Assembly (NCBI GenBank): GCA_964450435.1
Contig: CAYVCX010000007.1
Coordinates: 1 to 64,000 of the forward strand
Source: SKLM01 sp964450435
GTDB taxonomy: Bacteria; Chloroflexota; Anaerolineae; B4-G1
Length of the DNA stretch: 64,000 bases
Reading direction: 5' to 3'
The notes below the pieces were generated by a model. The model worked only from the letters and a program-made list of their open reading frames with translations, made no database searches and had not been told where the DNA came from. Shown here in pieces: positions 51,257-59,986 of this stretch. Position 1 is the first letter of the stretch. Every line of letters starts with the position of its first letter. The position numbers were made by a program, and so were the translations under genes.

Positions 51257-52734
51257 CAGTCTGATGACGGCAACAACCGGTAGACAATAAAGGCGGGATG
51301 GCCGCCGGTGTGAGCCACGGACAACGCGGGGCTCAACATATAGCCGACTTCATCCAGGTAGCGTTCGACGCGAGCGGACGACTCCCACGCCGGAAAGGTA
51401 ACGTAGCGGGGTTCCCGAGAGCCAAAGGCCTGCACGTCCCGGGCAAGCCACGCCGGGTGGGGCCAGTAGGCAAGGTAGATGGGAGCATCCCACAGAGCGT
51501 ATCGGTAGTGATGCCCCAGCCAGTGATGGTAGACGACAGCACCTTCGGGCAGGCCGGCCAAGAAGGAGGTAACGTCGTCAATCCCCTCATAGGCAGCGTG
51601 CTCCTGCCCGACGGGGCAGGGCCCGGCGCTCGCCTGAAGGGCAGGCAGGATCAAGAAGACGACCAGGACCAGACACCCGACCATCGACTGCTGCCGGGGC
51701 GCCAGGAAGCGAAGGTGAGACACGGTAGCCCGGACGATGCGCCCCAGAAGCACAGCCGCGACTGGTACCATCGGCACCAGGTAGCGGTCCCAGATAGGAA
51801 AGGCCACCAACCAGTGGAAGATGGCGTAGATAAGCAGAAATGCCACCAATAAGACATCGATCAGAGCGTGGCGTGCGGACAGGTGCCGGAAAACCGCGAC
51901 CCCGACGAGGACCGGCAAGCCCAGCAGCGAGAGCCCGTTGATCGCCGGGGAAGGAAACAGATAACGAAGCAGTCTGAGCCACTTCAAGAGGCGGGGCCAC
52001 AGTTCCTGAGGCCAGATCGGTCGCAGCCCCCCATAGCCGACAACTCCCGCCTGCCAGAAGCTGGGGGCACCTTGCAGCCCGCGAGCAACATCCCAGGCGA
52101 GAACAACACCCATTCCCAGACCCAAACAGGCGATGAAGGGGAGAAGCAACGGCCGACGATCACCCGGGGAGCGCCGCGCCAGGGCCAAGAGCAGCACGGA
52201 TAGGAGCACCCACACCAGCCCGGTCTGCTTGGTGGCGAGACTGAGGGCAGCCAAGAAGCCAGCCCAGATCGCCTCCCCGCGCACTGCGGCCAGGCAGGCG
52301 GCCGTTCCCAAAGCCACCATCGCCGGGTCTGGAAAGGCCGTGCCGGAGAAGACCACGGTAAAGGGTGACAGAGCCACGCCGATGGCTGCCATTGCTCCAG
52401 TCCCTCGGTCTCCGTACAGGCGGTGAGCCAGAGAAGCGGTGAGCGGTACAGTCAGCATCCCGGCTGCCAAACCCGGGAGGCGAAGGGCAACTTTCGCATC
52501 TTCGAGGAGGAGTTGGAAGCCGGCCAGGGCATAGGGCAACAGTGGCGGCTTATCCACGGGTGCGCTGGTCAGCCAAGGATCGCGACCGTGCCCAATGAGC
52601 AATCCCCAGTAGCCATAGAGAGCTTCGTCCGAGTGAAGAGAACTGTGGAGGAGTGGGGGCAAGCGCAGCGCCCAGGCCAGCAGCAACAACGCCACCAACA
52701 CCCACCGGAGTCTCGCCCAGCGGCCGCAGATCAC
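51256..52734 (-). CDS. PMT/ArnT-like (GT39/GT83) membrane glycosyltransferase
   Basis: 492 residues with about ten membrane helices. The first outer loop has HSSLHSDEALYGYWGLLIGH with the catalytic-type Asp-Glu. DPWLTSAPVDKPPLLPYALA matches the PMT_2 pattern. It uses a lipid-linked sugar donor; acceptor unknown. GTG 52734 is chosen: it overlaps the GT2 stop as GTGA, like pgl and rlmN. An upstream start (52764) would overlap by 34 bases. Middle gene of the GT2-PMT-YfhO operon. Confidence 0.87.
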   Translation of the reverse strand: MICGRWARLRWVLVALLLLAWALRLPPLLHSSLHSDEALYGYWGLLIGHGRDPWLTSAPVDKPPLLPYALAGFQLLLEDAKVALRLPGLAAGMLTVPLTASLAHRLYGDRGTGAMAAIGVALSPFTVVFSGTAFPDPAMVALGTAACLAAVRGEAIWAGFLAALSLATKQTGLVWVLLSVLLLALARRSPGDRRPLLLPFIACLGLGMGVVLAWDVARGLQGAPSFWQAGVVGYGGLRPIWPQELWPRLLKWLRLLRYLFPSPAINGLSLLGLPVLVGVAVFRHLSARHALIDVLLVAFLLIYAIFHWLVAFPIWDRYLVPMVPVAAVLLGRIVRATVSHLRFLAPRQQSMVGCLVLVVFLILPALQASAGPCPVGQEHAAYEGIDDVTSFLAGLPEGAVVYHHWLGHHYRYALWDAPIYLAYWPHPAWLARDVQAFGSREPRYVTFPAWESSARVERYLDEVGYMLSPALSVAHTGGHPAFIVYRLLPSSD

Positions 52735-53462
52735 GGAGTGAAGCGATATTTGAGAAGTGTCCACAGCACGGTCAATCCGTCGCGCCAGCCGATCTTCTTC
52801 CCTTCGTCAAACTCGCGCCCGGTGTAGGTGATGGGAACCTCGTAGATGCGGTAGCCGAGCTTGAGAATCTGAGCGGTAATCTCGGGATCGAAGCCCCAGC
52901 CGGATGCTCGTAGATCGAGCTGGTTGGCCACCTCGCGGGAGAACACCTTGTAGCAGGTCTCCATGTCGCTGAGGATCGAGTCGTACAGCACGTTGGTCAA
53001 CAGGGTCAAGAAGCGATTGCCGATCATGTGCCAAAAGAACATCGCACGAGTCGGCCCGCCACGGAAGCGAGATCCGTAGACAACCTCGGACCGGTTCTCA
53101 AGGATAGGCTGCAGCAGGGAGGGGTAGTCCCGGGGATCATACTCCAGATCAGCGTCCTGAATGAGAACAATGTCTCCGGCGGCGTGCTCCAGGCCTGTGC
53201 GGACCGCGGCTCCCTTGCCCCGATTTCGCTCGTGGCAGACGATCGTCGTGTCAGGATGTTCGTCGAACTGGCGCAGAACCTGCCGCGTGCCGTCGGTCGA
53301 TCCGTCGTCCACAACCACGATCTCACGCTCCAACTCTACCACAGAGCCCAGCTCGGATCCGAAGCCGATGGACACGGTGAGGTCCACCGCGCGCACGCGG
53401 CGGAGAATCTCGCCAACTGTGTCCAGCTCGTTGTAGACCGGCACGATGACGGAGAGCTTCAT
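52731..53462 (-). CDS. GT2 family glycosyltransferase (polyprenyl-phosphate sugar synthase type)
   Basis: 243 residues. MKLSVIVPVYNELDTVGEIL, EIVVVDDGSTDGTRQVLRQF, IQDADLEYDPRDYP (DXD-type metal site) and DMETCYKVFSRE are typical of enzymes making polyprenyl-phosphate sugars, which would feed the PMT-like and YfhO enzymes behind it. ATG 53462 (GGGAGG four bases upstream) begins the fold and is preferred over TTG 53474. Confidence 0.9.
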   Translation of the reverse strand: MKLSVIVPVYNELDTVGEILRRVRAVDLTVSIGFGSELGSVVELEREIVVVDDGSTDGTRQVLRQFDEHPDTTIVCHERNRGKGAAVRTGLEHAAGDIVLIQDADLEYDPRDYPSLLQPILENRSEVVYGSRFRGGPTRAMFFWHMIGNRFLTLLTNVLYDSILSDMETCYKVFSREVANQLDLRASGWGFDPEITAQILKLGYRIYEVPITYTGREFDEGKKIGWRDGLTVLWTLLKYRFTP

Positions 53463-53488
53463 ATCGCCTCCCAAGGACTATGGGCGGC

Positions 53489-53517
53489 ATTATAGTTTAC
53501 GCCAGCGGTGCTGACAA
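53489..53517 (-). promoter_or_regulatory. promoter of the envelope operon
   Basis: TTGTCA (53512-53517), a 17-bp spacer and consensus TATAAT (53489-53494). Divergent from the MobA-HAD promoter five bases away. Confidence 0.7.
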
Positions 53518-53521
53518 GCCG

Positions 53522-53550
53522 TTGCACGCGAAAGTGACTTGAGTTAGAAT
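53522..53550 (+). promoter_or_regulatory. promoter of the MobA-HAD/rlmN operon
   Basis: TTGCAC (53522-53527), a 17-bp spacer and TAGAAT (53545-53550). Its -35 nearly touches that of the divergent envelope operon. Confidence 0.6.
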
Positions 53551-53606
53551 AGGCGGCAGGATCGATATCGAGCTCTGATTGCTGAGTGCGAAGGAGACTT
53601 AATCTG

Positions 53607-55025
53607 TTGACAAAGGTCGCTGCCGTTGTGCTCGCTGCAGGCGGGTCGACTCGTTTTGGTCAAAGCAAGCAACTTATCGACTGGAGGGGTAAGCCACTGC
53701 TGGCGCACGTGGCCGACGTGGCCCTGCACGCGGGGCTCGAGCCCGTGGTCGCCGTGGTCGGCTGTCAGGCCCGGGAGATGCTGGCTGCCCTAGGCGATAG
53801 ACCCTTACGGACACTGATGAACTGGCGCTGGGAGGAGGGAATGGCAACGTCGGTACAAGCCGGTCTGGCCGGCGTACCACCGGACGCCAAGGCCGCGATG
53901 TTCATCCAGTGTGACCAGCCGCTCATCACCCCCGATCTTCTGCAAGCCCTTGTCGACCGATACGAGCAGACGGAGGCCTCGATCATCCACCCGACGCACG
54001 GCGGCAGACGCGGGACGCCGGTGCTGTTCGCCCAGCGGTTCTTCCCCGAGCTGTCGGCCATCACAGGGGATGAGGGGGGGCGGAGCCTGATCGATCACCA
54101 CCCCGAACAGGTTGAGACGGTTAGAGTCCGTAACCCAGACATGCTGGTGGATGTGGACACACCGGATGCCTACGAGCGGCTCAGGGCAGCCTACGACGTT
54201 GGATGTGGCGCAACGAGGGAGCGGCAGTGTGAGGTTCTGGAGCCAATCCGCCACCTGATCATCGACATGGACGGGGTACTCTGGCGCGGCGACGAGGCGA
54301 TGTCCGGCTTGAGGGCCTTCTTCGCCTTTCTGGAGGAGCGAGGAGTCTCCTTCATACTCGCCACAAACAACTCCACCCGCACACCGGAGCAGTACGTCGA
54401 CAAGCTGGCCAGCTTCGGTGTGGATGTCCCGACGGAGAGGATCCTGACCTCGGCCCTGGTCTCCGCATCCTACCTGGCAGGCGTCGCTCCGGCCGGGTCC
54501 AGGGTCTACGCCATCGGCGAGGAGGGCATTCAACAGGCACTGATGGAGCGGGGGTTCATCCTGGACGATGAGAGAGCCGCCTACGTGGTCGTGGGTTGGG
54601 ATCGCGACGTGAGCTGGAAGAAGCTGGCCACGGCCTCGCTGCTGATCCACGAGGGGGCTGGCTTCCTCGGAACGAACCCTGACGTCACCTTTCCCACGGA
54701 GCAAGGACCGCTGCCAGGGAACGGCGCGGTACTGGCCGCGCTTGAGGCCTCGACCGGGGTCCCACCCACAGTCACGGGCAAGCCCCAGCCCCAGATGTAC
54801 GAAGAGGGACTGCGTCGCATGGGCGCCACGGCGGAGACCACGGCGATGATCGGCGATCGACTCGATACGGATATCGCCGGGGCAGCCCGCGCAGGCCTGA
54901 CCACGGTGCTCGTACTCACAGGGATCGCCGGCGCGGATGACCTAGCGGCATCGCCCCTCAGGCCCGATCTGGTATGCGCAGACCTGGAAGAGCTGCTCGG
55001 ATGCTGGAGCGGACTCGACGGGTGA
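53607..55025 (+). CDS. fusion of MobA/MocA-like nucleotidyltransferase and NagD-type HAD phosphatase
   Basis: 472 residues. The first 190 form an NTP-transferase domain: AAVVLAAGGSTRFGQSKQLI, then FIQCDQPLITPDLLQALV and DVDTPDAY, as in MocA/MobA enzymes that add CMP or GMP to molybdopterin. From about residue 212 a HAD phosphatase of the NagD/PGP type follows: HLIIDMDGVLWRGDEAM (nucleophile Asp218 and acid Asp), ILATNNSTR, TGKPQPQMYEEGLRRMG and MIGDRLDTDIAGAARAG. All motifs are intact in both. TTG 53607 with AAGGAG upstream begins the fold. The linkage of a cofactor nucleotidyltransferase to a sugar/nucleotide phosphatase is unusual; I do not know its substrate. No moa/mob genes are nearby. 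Confidence 0.88.
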   Translation: MTKVAAVVLAAGGSTRFGQSKQLIDWRGKPLLAHVADVALHAGLEPVVAVVGCQAREMLAALGDRPLRTLMNWRWEEGMATSVQAGLAGVPPDAKAAMFIQCDQPLITPDLLQALVDRYEQTEASIIHPTHGGRRGTPVLFAQRFFPELSAITGDEGGRSLIDHHPEQVETVRVRNPDMLVDVDTPDAYERLRAAYDVGCGATRERQCEVLEPIRHLIIDMDGVLWRGDEAMSGLRAFFAFLEERGVSFILATNNSTRTPEQYVDKLASFGVDVPTERILTSALVSASYLAGVAPAGSRVYAIGEEGIQQALMERGFILDDERAAYVVVGWDRDVSWKKLATASLLIHEGAGFLGTNPDVTFPTEQGPLPGNGAVLAALEASTGVPPTVTGKPQPQMYEEGLRRMGATAETTAMIGDRLDTDIAGAARAGLTTVLVLTGIAGADDLAASPLRPDLVCADLEELLGCWSGLDG

Positions 55026-56080
55026 CTGAGAGTCGGATCCGGCTATACGACCTGAGCGCCGACGATCTGGAATCGCTCCTGCAGAGCCTGGGCGAGCCCT
55101 CCTACCGAGCCGACCAGGTGTGGGAGTGGCTGTACGTTCATCTAGCCGACTCCTTCCACGAGATGACCAGCCTGCCGAAGTCGCTGCGCGAGAGGCTGGC
55201 CGAGAGAACAATCATCCGGCTCCTGGAGGTAGTGGACACAGCACGCTCAGCCGACGGGAAGACACGCAAGGATCTGCTGCGTCTGTCCGATGGCGAGACC
55301 ATCGAGGCGGTGCTGATGCTCTACGAGCGACGCCGCACCGCGTGCCTGTCCACCCAGGTGGGTTGCGCCATCGGCTGCCCCTTCTGCGCCACGGGTCAGA
55401 TGGGCTTCTCCCGTGACTTGACCAGCGGCGAGATTGTGGCTCAGGCCCTCCACTTCGCACGCCATCTACAGGCTGAAGGTGACGAGGACGAGCAGCTGAC
55501 CAACGTAGTGCTGATGGGCATGGGCGAACCCCTGGCCAACTACGAGGCCTCGCTGGAGGCCATTCATCGCTTGAACCACCCAGCCGGGTTCCGGCTGGGC
55601 CAGCGACACATCACGCTCTCCACGGTGGGACTCGTACCAGAGATCCACCGCCTGGCGCGCGAGAAGCTGCAGATCACGCTTGCGGTGTCTTTGCACGCGG
55701 CAACCGACACCCTGCGTGACCGCCTGGTTCCTGTCAATCGACGCTATCCCCTGGACGTGCTCTTCGAAGCGTGCAGGTCCTACACCGAGATCACTGGCCG
55801 ACGGGTGAGCTTTGAGTGGGCGTTGGTCGATGGGGTCAACGACACGCCCGAACAAGCCCACGCTCTGGCGGATCGGCTCGAGGGACTGCTGGCACACGTC
55901 AACCTCATTCCGCTCAATCCATCACGTGAGTATCGAGGCAGCGGCTCGCCCAGGTCCGACGTGGCAGCCTTCGCCGCCATCCTCGCGCAGCGCCGCGTGC
56001 GCCACACCATCCGCGTGCGGCGCGGCACGGCGATCCAGGCAGGCTGCGGGCAACTGCGGCAGCGCAACCGACTTCGATGA
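55022..56080 (+). CDS. rlmN: 23S rRNA/tRNA m2A methyltransferase RlmN
   Basis: A radical SAM enzyme that methylates A2503 of 23S rRNA and A37 of some tRNAs. The cluster motif CAIGCPFCATGQMGF (CxxxCxxC), GMGEPLANYEASLEAIHRLN, HITLSTVGLVPEIHRL and the methyl-accepting Cys in IQAGCGQLRQ are present. 352 residues. GTG 55022 overlaps the preceding TGA (GTGA) and gives the family-like N-terminus (RLYDLSADDLESLLQ). An earlier in-frame start would overlap further. Confidence 0.96.
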   Translation: MTESRIRLYDLSADDLESLLQSLGEPSYRADQVWEWLYVHLADSFHEMTSLPKSLRERLAERTIIRLLEVVDTARSADGKTRKDLLRLSDGETIEAVLMLYERRRTACLSTQVGCAIGCPFCATGQMGFSRDLTSGEIVAQALHFARHLQAEGDEDEQLTNVVLMGMGEPLANYEASLEAIHRLNHPAGFRLGQRHITLSTVGLVPEIHRLAREKLQITLAVSLHAATDTLRDRLVPVNRRYPLDVLFEACRSYTEITGRRVSFEWALVDGVNDTPEQAHALADRLEGLLAHVNLIPLNPSREYRGSGSPRSDVAAFAAILAQRRVRHTIRVRRGTAIQAGCGQLRQRNRLR

Positions 56081-56301
56081 ACGAACAGGCCGAAGGTCGA
56101 CGCGGTAGTATCTCCGCGGGAACGCCGACGAGGACGATTCTTAGCGACGGGCCATTGCCTCGCACTGCTGATGGGGGGGAGCCGTTTGCGGCGCCGGATG
56201 AGCGAACCTATACTACAGAGTACTCGAGGTTCAGCGGACCCCGCGTCACCCGGGACGGGTTGCTGGATCCAGGCAAAGCGTGGGATCGGGCAGGCCCCTG
56301 A
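56077..56301 (+). CDS. possible small coupled ORF after rlmN
   Basis: A 74-codon ORF whose ATG overlaps the rlmN stop (ATGA). The peptide (NEQAEGRRGSISAGTPTR...) is low in hydrophobic residues, probably disordered, and has no family I know. Codon third positions are less GC-biased than in neighbours. Real or chance is undecided. The stretch 56302-56435 shows only the fmdB ribosome binding site. Confidence 0.25.
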   Translation: MNEQAEGRRGSISAGTPTRTILSDGPLPRTADGGEPFAAPDERTYTTEYSRFSGPRVTRDGLLDPGKAWDRAGP

Positions 56302-56435
56302 GAGCCTAATCGCATCTGCTGCAGCCGGCTCTCCGCCGGGAGACATCGCCGACGGACGCAGTGGGAAGCTATGGGCCAAGAAGGAAACGCCGTAAGTAGT
56401 CGATGTTCGGTTTGAGAGCAAGAAGAGGAGGACGG

Positions 56436-56702
56436 ATGCCCGTTTACGAGTACGAATGCGAGAGGTGCGGAGAGCGTTTCGAGCGCCTGTTCATGTCTCC
56501 TGACGATCGCCCGCCCGAGATTGCCTGCCCCAAGTGTCAGCGGACGGAGGTACACCGTGTCTTCTCGCCACCTACCGTTCACAGCGGCCAGGCGAGAGAC
56601 GTGGTGGAAGAAGCGGCAGAGCAGGCGGCCGACGAGAAAGCCGGGCGACCTCAGCCTTTCGACCAGCAGGACCTGGACGACGCTCTGAAGCAGGGGCACT
56701 GA
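56436..56702 (+). CDS. FmdB family zinc-ribbon regulatory protein
   Basis: 88 residues. The N-terminus MPVYEYECERCGERFERLF followed by CPKCQRTEVHRVFSPP is the FmdB/CxxC-CxxC zinc ribbon. The remainder is acidic. Named from FmdB of formamidase operons, but a general role is unknown. GAGGAGG is at ideal spacing. ATG 56436 is chosen over 56403, which only adds unrelated residues. Confidence 0.92.
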   Translation: MPVYEYECERCGERFERLFMSPDDRPPEIACPKCQRTEVHRVFSPPTVHSGQARDVVEEAAEQAADEKAGRPQPFDQQDLDDALKQGH

Positions 56703-56904
56703 CCCATCAGACCCGGGCCGGGGGCTCGTGCCATTGGTGGGAGAGCTGCCGGGCTAGCAACCGGACCGTCGCCTTGGCCCTCGCTGAGCCTCCAGGCTGA
56801 CCGGATCGAGACCAGTTCAGGGAACAGAGCGGCGAGGGGCAGCGGCGCGGGGCTCAAGGGGAACCGCACGCGGATGTACCCTCGTAGACCTGGGGTGGTG
56901 CCCC

Positions 56905-57242
56905 CACCCGGCTCAAGGGGTCTGCTACCCGGGCCTGGAGAGCCACCCCGGCTGCGAGATCGCCAGGCGGCAGATCCCGGGTTTGGGGGTACTTCGCTTT
57001 GCCATCGACGGAGATCTGGAGGAAATTGGATGCTGCCTGACGCGTCTGCGTGACTTACGTGTGGCAGCCAACCTGGGACAGGTCGAGACATTCGTCGGCC
57101 CCTCGGCCGCCACAAGCCACGGGGAGGGCCCCAGGGCGGAGACAGCTGAAGCAGGGATTCGCTCGGGTTCGGGCCCTAGCCCACGGGGATCGCGGACTTC
57201 GAGGATCTGAAAGCCGGTCTGGAACATGCGTTAGCAGTGTTG
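56905..57242 (+). pseudogene. decayed C-terminus of a Cys/Met-metabolism PLP enzyme (MetB/MetC family)
   Basis: The C-terminal part of cystathionine gamma-synthase/methionine gamma-lyase relatives is readable in three frames. Frame one (56905 to about 57165): HPAQGVCYPGLESHPGCEIA, then RRQIPGLGVLRFAIDG and VAANLGQVETFVGPSAATSH, matching the family pattern HPxVxxVxYPGLxSHP...SLGGVESLVxxPxxxTH. Frame two (from 57167): VRALAHG. Frame three (57186-57242): GIADFEDLKAGLEHAL, the family's GIEDxEDLxxDLxxAL ending. Two shifts and the absence of the N-terminal PLP domain show a dead remnant. It runs directly into the DUF1232 gene. Confidence 0.8.
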
Positions 57243-57287
57243 CAGCAGCAGCCGCAGGCTGTCCGTGGCAGCGGGAGTGATCGAGAC

Positions 57288-57779
57288 ATGAGAGACGACA
57301 GGTCCTTTCGAACGCCTGGCGAGAAGCGCTTCTACCGCCGGCTTCGGGAGAAGGTGAAACGCTGGGCGGAAGGACGCAATATCTCGGCACGGCGGCTTGA
57401 GTACCTGTTGGCCGCGCCGGACCTCTTCGTCCTGCTGTCGCGGTTGTCTCTCGATGAGCGGGTGCCCCTGCGAACCAAAGCGAAGGTCGCTGCCGGGGTG
57501 GCGTACTTCGTCACTCCTCTCGATGTGATACCGGACTTCCTGGGGCCGCCAGGCTTCGTAGACGATGTCATCGTGGCAGCGTGGATCCTGAACGCTGTAG
57601 CAAAGCAGCTCAACCGGCTGGATCCCTCGATTCTCGAGGAACACTGGGAGGGAGAGCAGGATGTGCTGGAGCAAGTGACCCGGATTCTGAGCGGCGCAGA
57701 GTGGGTTCTGGGGAGAGGCCTGCACTTCGTAGCCCGGCATCTTGGCTCCCGCAAGGACGTCAGGAGGCAGGAATCTTGA
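57288..57779 (+). CDS. YkvA-like (DUF1232) protein
   Basis: 163 residues. The DUF1232 signature AYFVTPLDVIPDFLGPPGFV (about residues 64-83), followed by DDVIVAAWILNAVA, is clear. A preceding helix (RLSLDERVPLRTKAKVAAGV) belongs to the fold. The domain is membrane-associated in relatives; function unknown. ATG 57288 has GGGAG ten bases upstream. The upstream in-frame codons belong to the PLP-enzyme relic, so part of the 5' end may derive from it. Confidence 0.85.
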   Translation: MRDDRSFRTPGEKRFYRRLREKVKRWAEGRNISARRLEYLLAAPDLFVLLSRLSLDERVPLRTKAKVAAGVAYFVTPLDVIPDFLGPPGFVDDVIVAAWILNAVAKQLNRLDPSILEEHWEGEQDVLEQVTRILSGAEWVLGRGLHFVARHLGSRKDVRRQES

Positions 57780-57884
57780 CCGCCTGGTGCAGCGGCGCCG
57801 TACGCCGCCTGTGCTGCTCGACCACGTAGGCCGGCCTGGCTACTGGACCAGCCACTGTGAAACCATCCTCAAGGAGCCCGGCTG

Positions 57885-59000
57885 ATGGCATCACCCACGA
57901 AAAGACTGGCCCTCATCGTCAATCCCGTCGCCGGCATGGGCGGCAGCGTCGGGCTGAAGGGAACGGACGGGGAGCTGTACCAGAAAGCCCTGGAGCTAGG
58001 TGCTGAACCGGTGTCGCCAGACAGGGCAAGGGAGTTTCTGTCCCACATACAACACAAGGATGAGATCCAGCTATTCGTGGCGCCCGGCGAGATGGGGGCG
58101 GAGCACGTTGCGGATGTCGGCATCCCTTTTACCGTGGTGGGGCAGATCGGCGACAGTACCGGGGCAGAGGACACCAGGCGTATCGCCACCAGGATGGTCG
58201 AACGCAGCGCTGAGCTTCTGATCTTCGTCGGCGGAGACGGCACCGCCCGGGACGTATACGACGCCATCGACTCGGAGATCCCGGTGGTGGCTGTGCCAGC
58301 CGGCGTTAAGGTCTACAGCTCGGTGTTTGCCGTGAATCCCAGAGCGGCGGCGGCTCTGGTCGATGCCTTTGTGGAGGACGGCAGCGTGACAGAGCAGGAA
58401 GTGCTGGACATCGACGAGCAGGCGTTTCGAGAGGATCGACTCGCCTCCAAGCACTACGGCACCCTTCTGGTGCCGGAAGAGCAGCGGTTCCTGCAGCACG
58501 GCAAGATCGCCTCGAGCGGCAGCCCATCGGTGGAGCAGAGCAAGCGAGAGATCGCCGCCTTTGTGGTCGAGGAGATGAACCCGGAGACATTGTACCTGCT
58601 GGGGCCCGGGACCACGGTGAGAGCGATCGCCGAGGAGATGGGTCTTCCGAAGACTTTGCTGGGGGTGGATGCCGTTCGCAATCAGAGGTTGGTCGCCGAG
58701 GACCTCAACGAGCAGAGGATCCTAACCCTATTCGAGCAGTATCCCCGGCGAGCCATCATCGTCACCCCCCTGGGAGGCAACGGTTTCATCTTCGGCCGGG
58801 GGAACAAGCAGTTCACCCCCAACGTGATCAGGCAGGCGGGGCCGGATGACGTCCGAGTAGTCAGCACCCGGCAGAAGCTACAGTCGCTCGACTGCCTGCG
58901 CGTGGACACTGGTGACGTGGAGGTCGACGAGATGCTCGCCGGCTGGCGTACGGTCACCGTCGGCTACCGCGAGAGCCGCATGATGCGTGTCGAGATGTAG
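57885..59000 (+). CDS. ATP-NAD kinase family protein (AcoX-like)
   Basis: 371 residues. The N-terminal LALIVNPVAGMGGSVGLKGT and LIFVGGDGTARDVYDAI (GGDGT motif) define the diacylglycerol/NAD kinase fold. PLGGNGFIFGRGNKQFTPNV near the end is typical of the AcoX/PpnK-like subgroup. It may phosphorylate NAD or a lipid/sterol-like substrate; the subgroup's exact activity is unclear. AAGGAG precedes the ATG. It follows DUF1232 by about 105 bases. Confidence 0.88.
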   Translation: MASPTKRLALIVNPVAGMGGSVGLKGTDGELYQKALELGAEPVSPDRAREFLSHIQHKDEIQLFVAPGEMGAEHVADVGIPFTVVGQIGDSTGAEDTRRIATRMVERSAELLIFVGGDGTARDVYDAIDSEIPVVAVPAGVKVYSSVFAVNPRAAAALVDAFVEDGSVTEQEVLDIDEQAFREDRLASKHYGTLLVPEEQRFLQHGKIASSGSPSVEQSKREIAAFVVEEMNPETLYLLGPGTTVRAIAEEMGLPKTLLGVDAVRNQRLVAEDLNEQRILTLFEQYPRRAIIVTPLGGNGFIFGRGNKQFTPNVIRQAGPDDVRVVSTRQKLQSLDCLRVDTGDVEVDEMLAGWRTVTVGYRESRMMRVEM

Positions 59001-59010
59001 GCCGACCTGG

Positions 59011-59475
59011 CTACGCGACGCGCCTTCCGCCGGACAACTCGTCCTGCAAATCATCCAGCGCGTCCCAGGCGCCCGCGGCGGCCAATGCGGCCTGCTCGGG
59101 CCACGTGCCGGGGTCCGCAAACTGGAGCCCCTCCTCCCGCAGCAACTGGTTCAGATCACCGACGTCACTAGCCGCCAGCTGCTCGAAAGTCACCATGCCA
59201 GCCTCCTGCAGCAGGCTCGACATCTTGGGGCCGATCCCCGCGATGCGCGTCAGATCGTCCGGCTCGGGCCGGGCCGTAGGTGTCGGGGCAGGCAAATCCA
59301 ACCTGGGCTCCAGCGTAAGCCGTCCGAATCGGGCCGTCGCCAGCTCGGTCGCCCGTGCGCCTTTCTCTCGCAGCGCCCGGCAGATCCAGACTGCGACCAA
59401 CCCGAGAAAGAAACCGGCGATGAAGAGAAACAGGCTGCTCAATGTGTTGGGGATACAGCTGCGGTCGTTTTCCAC
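59011..59475 (-). CDS. membrane-anchored helix-hairpin-helix protein
   Basis: 154 residues. An N-terminal membrane helix (SLFLFIAGFFLGLVAVWICR) and a basic/Pro-rich linker precede a DUF4332/HhH domain with DDLTRIAGIGPKMSSLLQEA, followed by TFEQLAASDVGDLNQLL. The same module occurs beside ribosomal or membrane scaffolds in other bacteria; role unknown. GTG 59475 has GGAGGG close upstream; the 59556 start would have none. Confidence 0.78.
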   Translation of the reverse strand: MENDRSCIPNTLSSLFLFIAGFFLGLVAVWICRALREKGARATELATARFGRLTLEPRLDLPAPTPTARPEPDDLTRIAGIGPKMSSLLQEAGMVTFEQLAASDVGDLNQLLREEGLQFADPGTWPEQAALAAAGAWDALDDLQDELSGGRRVA

Positions 59476-59986
59476 GTCGCCCTCCCATAGAACTCCGCAC
59501 GAGGCAGCGCCCTCGCCGCCGAGCCCCCCGGAGGCCACACTGTGCCGTGGTTCCAAGGCTCAGGGGCGCACGGCCCTGAAAGTGTACCCTGTCAGTTTAC
59601 AGTGGCCTTTGCAGCGTGTCAAATGCGAGTCAGGCTCCCGCGAGAAAGATCGCGCGCAGCACGACCTCCGGGGCCTGACGGGGGCGTACTCAAGATCACG
59701 TTTGGCAACACGCTTCACAGCGTGTCTCGCAACCTGCCTCCCGGCGCGTCTTACAGCACCGAAAAAACCGAGGGAGGCACGTCGCCTTCTGGACATCAGG
59801 AGTCCCAACAGTTGTCCAATCGCTCCGGGATATCGCCCGTTGCGGGCCGGCAAAGGAGACCGACGATCAACCGGGGCACCGTGCGGGACATCTCCGTCGC
59901 GTTGAGCGCGGGGCGAGTCGGGACACAGCCTTGCCGAGCTGGCGTGCTGAATTCGACAACGGCTGGCAATAGCGGCCGTCACCAGC
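59476..59986. other. intergenic region upstream of the HhH gene
   Basis: About 510 bases without a supported gene. It contains the promoter at 59594-59622 and a TCAGGG...CCCTGA stem (59560-59579) inside the leader. Nothing else is recognised between 59623 and 59986, although several frames are open by composition. Confidence 0.45.
59594..59622 (-). promoter_or_regulatory. promoter of the HhH gene
   Basis: Consensus TTGACA (59617-59622), a 17-bp spacer and TAAACT (59594-59599). The leader is about 110 nt to GTG 59475. Confidence 0.5.
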
